Assembly: GCA_032622095.1 (NCBI GenBank)
Contig: CP136066.1
Span: forward strand, 92,587,319-92,651,318
Length of the DNA: 64,000 nt
Direction of reading: 5' to 3'
Source of the DNA: Siphonodentalium dalli
Lineage: Eukaryota > Mollusca > Scaphopoda > Gadilida > Siphonodentaliidae
Below the pieces are notes generated by a model. It did no database searches and was not told the DNA's origin. It worked only from the letters and a program-made list of their open reading frames with translations. Made by a program: the position numbers and the translations under genes. Shown piece after piece: positions 10,837 through 21,007 of this stretch (positions are counted from its first letter, which is position 1; each line of letters starts with the position of its first letter).

Positions 10837-11011
10837 CCTTGTAATTCACTGCATACTCTACCTGCTTCGCTTGATTTCTGTGCACTTTGCGTCCCAATGT
10901 AGCGGAAATGTCCCTCCAAAGTCATATTGGTTTTACTCCGAGAATTACGAATCGCTGTCGCCAATAACGTCTCTATGTCAAGGTCCCAAACGTCGGCTTC
11001 AATAACTATAC
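10837..11011 (-). CDS. Possible first amino-terminal-domain exon of the iGluR paralogue
   Basis: It follows an acceptor-like CATCCAG and reads VIEADVWDLDIETLLATAI, then RVCSELQG before a stop. The pattern resembles the start of iGluR amino-terminal domains, a strand and helix then a conserved Cys-x-x-Leu. No donor gives the phase needed to join the exon at 9715-9965, so one or more exons are missing or the copy is broken. The family call is tentative. Confidence 0.35.
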
Positions 11012-11664
11012 CTGGATGGAGAATGTGCTGCAATAATATTCAATTAACATTGCACGCAATATATAGTACATGTGCCAGTGTTGTCAACGAATTATGATTG
11101 ATATTTCGAATTCAAATAATCAGGTTATGTCTTGCTATTATGGTGGGTTCTGTTGTGGTTGAAAAATGTGAAAGAGGCATGACAAGGTAAATATCTGCAG
11201 GGAATCTTTAGACACACATATATTTGAAAATAGTTTAATAATGGCGACAATTGGCAAACCGACCCAAATATAGATTAATTCATTGTCTTTTGCAACACCG
11301 GACAAGGTCGTTTTGAAATAATTTTAACCCAGTGTGGGCCCGGGGTATAATAGGCCTACCGCCCCACTGCGAGGGGTAAAAATCCCCTAAGGTGGCACCC
11401 TGTTTGCCGTGGGTGCACCACTTGAGATGTTGTGTAGGAGTCATGGAGGTACTAGCACTACTACAAGCAATTCCATTAACAGCACATTAACAGTGCATTA
11501 AACCAATTAATGGGAACATTAATTAAATCTCCCTTAAAAAACATTTAAAATAGCATTAAAATGGTCCATTAAAGGGACACTTTTAAGACCATGAAAACAA
11601 ACTGAAAGCTGCCTTAAATATCGCCACGCCATGTGATGGTTTTAATGCAGTTTTAATAGATCAC

Positions 11665-12167
11665 TTAAACTTTGGAAATTGAATTAATGGCAAACTTCTT
11701 CAGGAATGCGCCTGTGGTCAGTCCTAGTTCTGGTGTATCGGCTGTATCCGAATCCCATAGGTCTCTGATGCACTTTGCTTTGTGAGTGTACGCCGTCCGG
11801 CTGTCGGTTTCAAGGTCGAAGGCTAGGACGTTCAATTCTACGATTGATGCTTCGCGCATCAATAGATGCACCAGCTTGTAAAAGGTCACGTCACTCCCGT
11901 TGAAATTCAGTCTATCTACTGTATCAGTGCGTCAAAGGCGTCGCGGATATGTTGATATGGCAGGAAGGGCAATGCAACGATCTGCCGAACAAAGTATGTC
12001 AACGGCACTCCCGCTCTGTAAGCTCTCTGAAGGCCGACGTCGCGCACCTTCCGAAGAACAGTCTGCGACCAGTCGAAACAGCGACCGGTTACTGTGTAAA
12101 AAACTACTTCTATTGCTTTGATGGGATAGGGATGGGGACAATAATGGCTTCTAAGGGTTTCCCACAC
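11665..12167 (-). pseudogene. MULE transposase domain fragment
   Basis: The frame at 12167-11916 contains FDWSQTVLRKVRDVGLQRAY followed by IVALPFLPYQHIRDAFDAL. This is the block found in animal MULE transposase-domain proteins (HF.Q...+KV...GL...Y ... LP.LP...+..AF..L) around the last catalytic region. The cysteine/histidine part upstream reads GRCFDW where GCFFHF is usual. A second frame, 11889-11665, may continue the protein. There are no upstream DDE residues in frame, so this is a truncated relic. Confidence 0.6.
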
Positions 12168-12433
12168 TCCAGAGATAGTGAGATGAACTCAGAGAATAAG
12201 AGAAACTTTAATATCCAGAATGTGAAAACAGTTCATTATTGTTATTTAAGAATTCGCCGGTTCGTCGTTCAAACCAACTAGCTAGTGACGTGCTATACTG
12301 GCTATTATCTTTGCTAACAAACGTTCCTAAAGTAATCTAAATGTCAAAATTGATGGACATAACTCTGAAATATATCATAATCTGAACTTAAGAAATTAAT
12401 ATATTAACTTATTTACAACTTTAATGCATATGT

Positions 12434-12522
12434 AATACCCGGGCCAACTCGCCCCTGAAAGCTGGGCCAGCTCGCCACAAAAACTTCCTGGGCGAGTGGG
12501 CCCTGGGGCGAGTGGGCACGGA
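12434..12522. repeat. GGGCGAGT inverted-repeat cluster
   Basis: CCGGGCCAACTCGCCCC and GGGCCAGCTCGCC are mirrored by GGGCGAGTGGGCCC and GGGGCGAGTGGGCACGG, giving a GC-rich foldback in an AT-rich setting. It looks like the ends of a small element. Confidence 0.7.
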
Positions 12523-12523
12523 T

Positions 12524-12587
12524 AATTGTTCTTTCTAATTTGTTACATCAATACATTTATTGATGTAACAAAATAGAAAGAACAATT
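12524..12587. repeat. Long hairpin, 30-bp arms and a 4-base loop
   Basis: The arm at 12524-12553 (starts AATTGTTCTTTCT, ends ACATCAATA) is complementary to 12558-12587 with one mismatch in 30, leaving CATT as the loop. It directly abuts the GGGCGAGT cluster. Confidence 0.9.
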
Positions 12588-13285
12588 AATGCAAGTTTAA
12601 TGGTATTAAATTCTTCCCATCATTAATACTTTTGAAGAGTTTGATATTCAAGAAAATTTGAGGTCCTTAAATACATTTAATGGCATCAAATTTATATGAA
12701 AATGGTTATCTTTGTTTTGATGCTGTGTTCGTGCCATTAAAGCTGAAGCTTTTAATGGCAGTATATCACTCTTTACAGGAACTAATGAATTTTAAGGGCC
12801 TTAAGTTTAATGCACCAACGGTTGGTTGTTATTTTAATGAATTTTCTCAATAGTTTAATGATTTTACTGGATAAATTAATGATTTTGTATCGATTTAATG
12901 GGGCTCCTTAAAAATTAGAAAACAAAGATTAATGAGGTGATTTAAGGAATTAATCTACTTTTAATGACATTTTAAATGTATTTTAATGGGTTATCTAATA
13001 GTGTAGGGCGGTTGTATCACGTGATGATACATCGGCCTGCGGATACGACTTAGCTCTTGGTCCGCTTTGGTCCTACATCTTTTCAAGACGGGTGGCTGAG
13101 TTGACTCCGCTCAATCAATCGGCTAGTCACGCCTCTCCAGTGTTTCAGATTCAATGTTTGTGATATGTTGTATTGCTCGTCTGCTGTTTAAAATATTGTT
13201 TTCTGTTTTTTCTTCATGTATGATGTTTCTGTTCTCTATTGTCTCTGTTGTGTATTACTCCTGTTCCTGAACCTGTCTCACAGGC

Positions 13286-13675
13286 AATGGATACAGCTAC
13301 TACAACTTTTATGTTTGCTCCGAAACCAACTAAGGAAATTGGTTTCATTGTTTCAAAACAGAAATCCCCAAAATTTGTCAAAAGTTTCGACTCTCAGAAA
13401 AACAGGTTGATCTTTGAATTTGCATAACATTGACACGATGCTCAAAGATAAGCAGTCAACTTTTAGAGGTCAACGTGGCTCCAAGCATATCATGTGGGGG
13501 CAGGCTGGCGGTGTTGTGACAAGTCATCTGCAGAGCCAGCCACCTGACCGTCAATTTGAAAAATTAATTCAGGCTCACACCAGATTTATCAGATATTATA
13601 AATATCTTATGAGTTAATCAAAAGTCGACTTTGACGACCACTTCACATATTTTAGTGTGGACCGGCCTTAAATAA
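13286..13675 (+). other. Small uncharacterised open reading segments with a polyA-signal-like end
   Basis: After a TCTCACAG acceptor-like site, a frame from ATG 13287 reads MDTATTTFMFAPKPTKEIGF and stops at 13427. An overlapping frame continues to 13617. AATAAA lies at about 13669. No family was recognised. It could be a decayed gene or an exon of an element. Confidence 0.25.
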
Positions 13676-13789
13676 ATTAAATTATTTATATTCGTTACAT
13701 TTCATGCATATTTTATATCTTGGCTGTTCTCAAAGCAGCAGTGCTGTTCTTTTTTGTTATTCTGTTTTATGTGTTTGCACAACTGTCAG

Positions 13790-13995
13790 TTTCTTAATGG
13801 TTCTGCCCCAGTCGAGCATTCCCGCTCTGATGTTGGGTGTTTTTATGTGTATTTTGTTATGTTTTAGTCTAATTCACTGTCATGTCTAATCACAGTTGCT
13901 TCACTCGATTTTGATCATCTGTTTCTTCTCGTTTGTGATATGGCTTTGCTGCTAAAATGACGTTAAACCCCAATCAATCATTCAATCAATCAATG
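13790..13995 (+). repeat. SINE-type 3' region with TCAA/ATCA tail
   Basis: It ends in GACGTTAAACCCCAATCAAT and short ATCA repeats. The same end with an ATCA-like tail recurs at about 43300-43465, including GTGATATGGC and CGACGTTAAACCC. This arrangement is common in mollusc SINE families. Confidence 0.65.
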
Positions 13996-16150
13996 AAATA
14001 ATTTTAAATGCGTAGCTTTTCAACAGGCCGGCGATAGATTTTCTTTGAAAGGGACGGGCGGCTTCGTTGTAGGTTATAATTTAGAAATAACATTAACAAA
14101 TTATGATAATTTCCTCAAAAATATACTAATAGTATAGCATAATGATGATTTGAATGCCATATTATTCATAAAACACGTTCAGTGTTGGAGAAAATACAGG
14201 TCGACTGTTTAGTTTCTCGCAAAAAGCGCAGTGGGTTGTTTATAAGAGGATTCACGATATTGCGCCATTTCCTTATTCAGATTCGCGCGCTATTCGTCGG
14301 TTGTAAGACTCCTAATTTGGTGCGCTTACAACTTACAACTCACAATACGATTCATCGTAATATTCTTTGTTTGGTATATATATTACCATATATAGTTTAG
14401 GAGAAAATACTAACTGAATTGAAAGATATTCATCTCCTTGCGAGAACAATTATAACATGATCATACGTAACCGTAATTTGCGCCCGTTTGTTACTGTTCA
14501 TGGGATTATGGGATAAATTTTATCTTTAGAAGGATTTGATGATAAACCGTAACGGGACACAAGAAAATGATATATATGTAAATAATCACATATAACGTAA
14601 ATGTTGGCAGATGTGTTGTTTAGACTGTCCGTGTAATGCGAGTCTCAGCTGTCTGGTCACCGACGCAGTCCTGTCTGTAGTTTTGCGCCGATGTAGGTTG
14701 TGACGTCATGATGTACGTCTTGATGTCATGGCGCCTTTACTTGTTTTCCAAGAAGTTATCCTAAAAGGCCTCTGCGATCTTTCAATCGGATCTTACAGTT
14801 TCCGTTTGTCGACCTTGAACTTTGAGAATAATTCATCAATCTTTTGGGCAGAAATACATGTACCGTTAGAAAATGGAAGATAATATCTAAACAGCCAGTA
14901 AGGCCCGAGATTCCCTTTCGAGGCAAATAATTTTAATAATTTTATAATATATGTAAACAAAACTTGTTCATTCAATTTCACTCTTTGTTAACCAGAGCTT
15001 TGGTTTAATTTACATTCAATTTTGTTTTAATATCTTTGCTTTAGGAGCATGATATTCCTACATGTGATGAAGTATAACTAACATTGCCGGAACAAATTTT
15101 TTTTAATTTTTGCCCTGGAGCATTTTGCTCAATTACACATTTCGAGGTGGTATTAATCAATATAAAATGGCGGCCCTCGCCAACAATATTTGTTTTGGCT
15201 CCACTGACCTTTGAGTTATGAATAAATTATTATATTTTACGTAAGTTCAATCTATTTTTAGAGTGGGCTGAAAGAGTTGTTTGGTATATCCATGGACGTA
15301 TATATACATCGCTGCTATATCTCATATTCGCATACGTATACCCTAGGTAGCTTCGCGTTCGAGGCTTCGCCACGCGAGCGGGCGATATTATGTACACATT
15401 TTCTGTCTGATCATTTCCCAATCATGAAGTACCATGGGTTAGCTTCATTTTGAACTGACAGCGGGTAGAATGGGCAATTAAAATAAAATTTGGTGTGATT
15501 TGAATGAGATTATTGATTGCGCCCATAATTTAGCTACGCATTCCACAGCGCAACGGACCATTTTCATTGGACGATATGGTAGTTCTTAGTGTTTGTTTAT
15601 AAACAATCGTAACGTAACTTTTTATGTTTCTTTACATAACCAAGTGTACAAACATGACAATAACATGCAATCTACGCGATATTTATGATTTGTATACGAA
15701 CATCTGTCTATTATATAATATTCTTTCTGCTTATGGCGGTTTTAGTGGATATGACTATCTTAAACCCTATATCCACAGAACGCCACCCAGAAATACAGAA
15801 TATGTGTCATTGAATGATTTATCAGTTACTAGAGCGACGACATAGACTAATATAGTTCAAATGTAGGTTGCACAATAACTTAAGGAACTACATAGATATG
15901 GACATACAATGCCTAATTGGTTAGCACTTGTACCCAAATCCATGTTTGTCATACCTTAGCATGTATTGGCAATACATATGTTTAATTAAAAAAAGCATAC
16001 CGGTGGTCATGTCTATTCCATAAGCAGTTTGTTGTTCATTTGCAAGCGTACTTCAGTCGGCTACGACAACTTGCCTGTTAACTGCTAAGCAAATTCGCCC
16101 CTCTATGTGTAACTTAAGGGAGATGCGCTGGTGCAACACTAAAGACCTTA
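13996..16150. other. AT-rich stretch without recognisable genes
   Basis: Only short unconvincing frames are seen on both strands. No terminal repeats or RNA genes were found. Confidence 0.4.
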
Positions 16151-16330
16151 TGCCAGTGCGTTGTCTTATATATGCGAGTTTCACATAGGGAGCCTCGCAT
16201 ATATATACGATAATGCATTGGCTTACAAGGTCTAGGTAAATATTGTTAAGCCAATGTATTCTCTTATATATGCGATGCTCCCTATATATGGGAGACTCGC
16301 AAATTGTACGATAATGCATTGTCATAATGC
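16150..16330. repeat. Tandem ~98-bp duplication with internal palindromes
   Basis: CTTATATATGCGA and ACGATAATGCATTG each occur twice, about 98-101 bp apart. Each unit also holds an inverted GCGAG...CTCGC pair. Confidence 0.6.
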
Positions 16331-17224
16331 ATAATGCATTTTTTCGAAAATTCAGGAAGCTCTAGTAATGGAAGGGTTAAAAGACTCGCAATGTAAAAAC
16401 TTACCAATACGTAATGTAGTATTAACTCCGTTTATTCCCACTGACCAGGTCATTAGTAAAACAGGTACACATAACACGTTCGCTAAGAGTGACATTATCA
16501 GAATGCAACTAGACGTAATCCGTCCGTGTAATAGCTGGTGGCATTAGAGAATCCAAAGAGTTAAGCATTGATAACATTTGAACATAACATAGGTATAACA
16601 ATCGATGATCTGCGTAGGTATGCTGTATTGGGTAACTGGTGAGGTCGATTTTAGCATCGATACAAAACTCACACTGAGCCTTTCATCATTATTTTTCCTT
16701 GCGACCTTGTATCTCGTTTGCGTTTTGATCGATCAGTTTAGTCGATGAAATAAGCAATATATCGTAGGCTATGTTCAAACGCTGGTAACGGTTTCCGGCA
16801 ATGAAACAGCAGAATATGAGTTTCATATTTGAGCAATATCGCGATCGCACATTACACAAAGTGTTTAGACAGCACTGTATATATTTAAAGAGACTCCAAT
16901 AATTTATCAAAGTGCAATCAAATGTTGACGGTAAACATGATAATAACATAACACATCGAAAAAGGTCAAAGCATTGAACAATATTCTGAAAATTATATTC
17001 AGACTAAAATATTTGATTCACTGTATGGTGTTCCTTCCTTTTTGTGATGCTAACAAATTTCACGTAACACGTTTCCAGTGTGAAACAGATAGTACTCGTT
17101 TGTTTTCAGCTAACATGTCTTCACCCCATGTGCCCATTGGACGTACGTGATGGCTATATCTCGGTTTTGATAGCATTTGGAATACATATTATTCCTGATT
17201 AACATTGAAACAGCCGTTACTGAG

Positions 17225-17543
17225 GCTGAATGAGTCACTCTCACCAAAAAAGTGCTGAATGGTACACAGGATTTGAAAATGTGCTGAAGGGTTCACAGGG
17301 TTTGAACTGTTCTAAATGACATTTAGTTTTTGTATCTTCCTTGATTTCTGTTAGAGAATAATTGTTTACGTTGCAATGAACATTAAAATGAACCGAAAAC
17401 AAACTGCTAATGGGCGCCAAACTTTCAGAAACACAATTTAAGTAACGATGTTAGAGCCGATCACTAACCCTGTGTATCCTTCAGCACATTTTCAAACTTG
17501 GGTACCCTTCAGCACTTTTTTCGATGAGAGAGACCACTTCGGC
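17225..17543. mobile_element. Mutator-like MITE, 319 bp, with long terminal inverted repeats
   Basis: Terminal inverted repeats extend about 80 bp. Both begin GC(T/C)GAA, run through AAAAAGTGCTGAA and reach TTTGAAAATGTGCTGAAGG. The flanks are an exact 9-bp duplication, GTTACTGAG, at 17216-17224 and 17544-17552. Long inverted repeats with a 9-bp duplication are characteristic of Mutator-like elements. There is no coding capacity. Confidence 0.82.
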
Positions 17544-17552
17544 GTTACTGAG

Positions 17553-18920
17553 CTCTAACTGGTTGAGCCAGGGTGATTTGTTCCACGATACTTTAATCTA
17601 ATTTGTTACAGTGGATGAGCTTTTATGAACACATCATCATAAACCAATTCAACCATGGGGATGCTGCGCATTACAACGTGTGCAAACTGTGTACGTTGTA
17701 TAACAGTGGTAATACTCAAACATGTGAGATCATTATGGTGCAAATTTTCTATTGCCAGTGTGTATTATTCAGACAAGCGTGCGGTTTTAGATCACTTACT
17801 CAAAGTACACATGTGCCAACGTGAGGTCTATTCTTGAGAACATGGAGTGCACAATTTCTTTCAAAATCACGGCATGTTCTATACCCGTTTCCAAAGAAAT
17901 TCCCCGTTACGCTGATTTACTGCAATAAATTTTCTCTAATCACATTCAATTGTTGCAAAAAAGCTACAGCTGATCTTTGTTTAGTTAATCTAATCAGTCA
18001 TATTTCACTGGCCATCATAGATAAATATTGTTCCCATATTATGCCATTGATTTCCCGATAAATATATAGACGTATTTCAACACAAAGAAGTTTTGTCGTG
18101 ATATATAATAATAAAAGTATTTTGTAATATTCCTGCCACGCACTGAACGTAAGTGAATCTGTCGCTCCGCGAGGAATGGTATGACAGTGACAAGTTATAT
18201 GTCCCCTTCCGAAGGGGATCGTTATAACCCAGAGTCTGGGTTATAACGATATTTATCTACACATGTAAAAATATCCCAGATTATATATCCTGGAATTATT
18301 GTGAAATTCGTCCTCCGGAAAATAAAAAATGATGTGATAAAGCACAGAAAGCTGCTGAAGGGGAGCAAAATAGTAATAAAAGAAGAGTTAACACAATTTA
18401 ATTTTACCATTTGATAGGGTAGAAGACAGTTGGGCCATAGGAGGGAAAATATATGTATCATATGTGGACAAAACAAAGAAGAAGAAGCAGATCAGCTCAT
18501 TGTATGATATATAAATTCATACATGTATTATAATCTGCATATACATATGTTAAAATGTTATGATGTTTGATGTCTCCATAACACAATAAGTTTGCAACTT
18601 AATCTTCCAAGTCAATCTATTTCTCTGGCATTCATGTAGCATGCATAAAACAAAACCGAATACTCATGGGAATTTAGTACCCTTTATTGTTGGAATTGTT
18701 AATTATTAGACTTTAATTACTTATTCAAGGAAACAGTTGCCAAATAGCCCAACTTTCAGTATCCATTGGCACTGAACACAAATTGCATTTGTCTATTTTT
18801 AGTGAAATCACTATCATATTTAATGGAACAACTTGTCTATATCTGATGAGTTTACTTGAATAGAGCATACATAAAGGCTTGAATTAAGATATTCCATTAA
18901 CATATGTAGCAACTAACATG
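17553..18920. other. AT-rich stretch without recognisable genes
   Basis: No exon, RNA gene or terminal repeat was supported. A short inverted pair near 18200-18250 (GTTATAACCCAGA and TCTGGGTTATAAC) is the only structure noticed. Confidence 0.4.
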
Positions 18921-18929
18921 AATTTGAAC

Positions 18930-19969
18930 CAATTTGTATATGCTCTTATGCATGTCAAATACTTTATTGAAAAACCCTATACCTCTTTAAATTGTCCTAA
19001 TGTAATGATAAGTCTATATTTAAAGGCATTTAATACCTTGAATAATTTATTCACCAAACTTTGTAGTCAACTATCTCAATTACTCAAAGTGTATACATGT
19101 ATAGACAATACTATGTTATACTTATATTTATAGCCATGTATTACTTTATTCAGTGACAGTTGAAGGTAATATCTTAGGAACCAACTTGTATGTGCTCATA
19201 TTCATGTCAAGTAACTGATTGAATGAACCTCTAACATCTCTTTAAATTGTCATAATTGTCTATACTTAAAGGCATTTAATACATTGAGTGATTTATTCAC
19301 CAATATTTGTAGTAACAATCTCAATACTCAAGGTGTCTATATGTATAGACATAATAGTGTTATGTCTATATTTAAATTATTTAAAGCATTTATTACTTTG
19401 TCTATTGACATTGAATGTAAAATCTTGGGAACCAACTTTATGTGCTCCCATTTATGCAATTAACCGATTGGAAATGTCAAGTATCCCTTTAAATTGTCAT
19501 AATGCAATTACTATTCTATATTTAAAGGCATATAATACCTAGAATAAATCATTCACCAATATTTGTAGTCAATAATTTCAGTTTACTCAAAGTGTCTATT
19601 ATGTAAAGACAATACCGTGTTATGTCTATATTTGAAGGCATCTAGTACTGTCTTGGTTCATTGACATTTGAATGTAAACATCTTGGGAAACAACATTCAT
19701 TTAAAGTAACTAATTGAAAAATGTCTATTTCTTTACATTGTCATAATGCAACAATAAGTCTATATTTAAAGGCATTTAATATATTGAGTAATTTATTCAC
19801 CAATATGTGTAGTAACAATCTCATTTACTCAAGGTGTCTATTTGTAAAGACAATAGTTTTATGTCTATATTTAAAGGCATTTATTATTTTGTCCATTGAC
19901 ATTGAAGGTAAAATCTTGGGAACCAACATTCATGTCAAGTTACTGATTAAAAAATGTCAATTTCCTTAA
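18930..19969 (+). repeat. Tandem satellite, ~245-bp period, four units left of an insertion
   Basis: Units can be phased on ATTGTCATAATG, seen at about 18991, 19246, 19493 and 19737. Shared landmarks are TCTATATTTAAAGGCATTTA, TTTATTCACCAATATTTGTA, TGTCTAT...AGACAATA and CTTGGGAACCAAC. A fifth unit lies at 26577-26830. Joining position 19969 to 26577 restores the unit, showing that a transposon split the array. Confidence 0.85.
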
Positions 19970-20042
19970 CTCGTTTGGGACGTGATTCTTTTCAGAAAAC
20001 ATTACTCACAGGCGAGATTGTTTGCAGAAATGTTGTTGAGTC

Positions 20043-20995
20043 GTTTCCGGCCGAAGGCCGGGTAGGATGGTCGGACTGCAGTTTGCATGTCCCTTCACCC
20101 TTTCTTGATTTATTCGATGAAGATCGGTAATTTTGGCTGTTGTAGGTGCTGTGGTTGGAGGCAAGGCGGCGAAAGCGTGGTGGGGGGGTCCTAGCGGCGG
20201 TTGTTTTGTGTCTTTCTATTTCTATTTCTCTTTTTTGGCGGTGGTTCGGATGGACGATTGAAGAGCTTTTCGGTTTCGGTTTATTGTAACTCGGCTTGTC
20301 TTAATGATTCTTGTACTTTCGCTAATAGTTCCATTGTGTGCTTGTGTCTTTCTTTTTCTTCGGAATCGGAGTCGGAATCAGATGTGTCGTCTGGGTTAGA
20401 GTCAGATGTGTCGTTGGTGTCGGAGTCAGGTGTGTCTTCGGAGTCGGATGTTGGTGCTTCGTTTGCTGTAGGAGAGGCAGGTGAAGACTCCGGTTCGGTG
20501 TAATCCGGCGTCTTCGGGTTGAAAAAGGAGATGTCCGCGTCTATCCGTGGCGATGGGGAGTCCATTACCACTTCGGGCGGTGAATCGATCTCGGCTGCGC
20601 GGGAGGTGTCGCCTGGTGTGGCATCAGTCGATTTCCTCCTTTTCCACGCAGCCAATCTCTCTGTGTCTCTCTTTTTCCTGGATGGAGTCTTTTTCTTTCG
20701 CTTCTTCCTAGCTGGTTTGGTAGTTTCCAGACCTCTCCCGGTAGAGAGCCCTGATAAGGGATTTGCCGGGCAGGACTGGAAGTCCAAAACCAACTGGTAT
20801 CCGCCTTTGTGTGCATGGAGTGACCAGCTCACACAAGGCGAGACATGCATGGAGTCCAGCATTGTTGTGATAGCATTCGGGATTTTCGGTGGCGTAGTCA
20901 TCCTGAGAGGTGGCGATCCTAACTCTCTGGTGGTCCGACCGATGTGATGAACGAATGTGATGCACGTGATTATCAAACTGTGTGTGTGAAATTTT
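20043..20995 (-). mobile_element. LINE unit B: ORF1-like protein followed directly by the LINE 3' end
   Basis: It ends at 20043-20200 with the same 3' tail as the neighbouring LINE (AAGAAAGGGTGAAGGGA, then CGACCATCCTA and the hairpin CCGGCCTTCGGCCGG). In front of this tail is an ORF1-like frame, not ORF2. The unit therefore lacks endonuclease and reverse transcriptase. Confidence 0.7.
20281..20901 (-). CDS. LINE ORF1-like basic and acidic protein
   Basis: The open frame runs to 21045. A more likely start is the Met near 20901, because the sequence above about 21000 belongs to the 3' end of the adjacent LINE. The protein has a short ordered region (CVSWSLHAHKGGYQLVLDF), then a highly basic stretch (ARKKRKKKTPSRKKRDTERL), and a long acidic Ser/Asp-rich tail (SDSDSDSEEKE) ending in a short helix. 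The order of these parts resembles ORF1 proteins of invertebrate LINEs that have KKxPSxxxRD motifs. A nucleic-acid-binding role is inferred. It has no zinc knuckle. The stop codon precedes the shared 3' tail. Confidence 0.55.
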   Translation of the reverse strand: MTTPPKIPNAITTMLDSMHVSPCVSWSLHAHKGGYQLVLDFQSCPANPLSGLSTGRGLETTKPARKKRKKKTPSRKKRDTERLAAWKRRKSTDATPGDTSRAAEIDSPPEVVMDSPSPRIDADISFFNPKTPDYTEPESSPASPTANEAPTSDSEDTPDSDTNDTSDSNPDDTSDSDSDSEEKERHKHTMELLAKVQESLRQAELQ

Positions 20996-21007
20996 TTGTG
21001 TGTGTAG

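Larger units (their letters stand above)
11490..13000 (-). mobile_element. MULE-type DNA transposon relic with CATTAA-rich ends
   Basis: The outer parts are dense in one motif in opposite orientations: CCATTAA/CATTAAA at 11490-11580 and TTAATGG/TTAATGA at 12600-12995. An inverted match, ACATTTAAAAT followed two bases later by CATTAAAA, is shared by 11545-11562 and its complement near 12960-12985. A transposase remnant lies between. The exact termini and target duplication could not be fixed. Confidence 0.5.

Noticed and set aside
20519-20947. 142-codon plus-strand open frame
   Set aside because: It is the complement of the LINE ORF1-like gene. Its composition reflects the basic and acidic repeats on the other strand.
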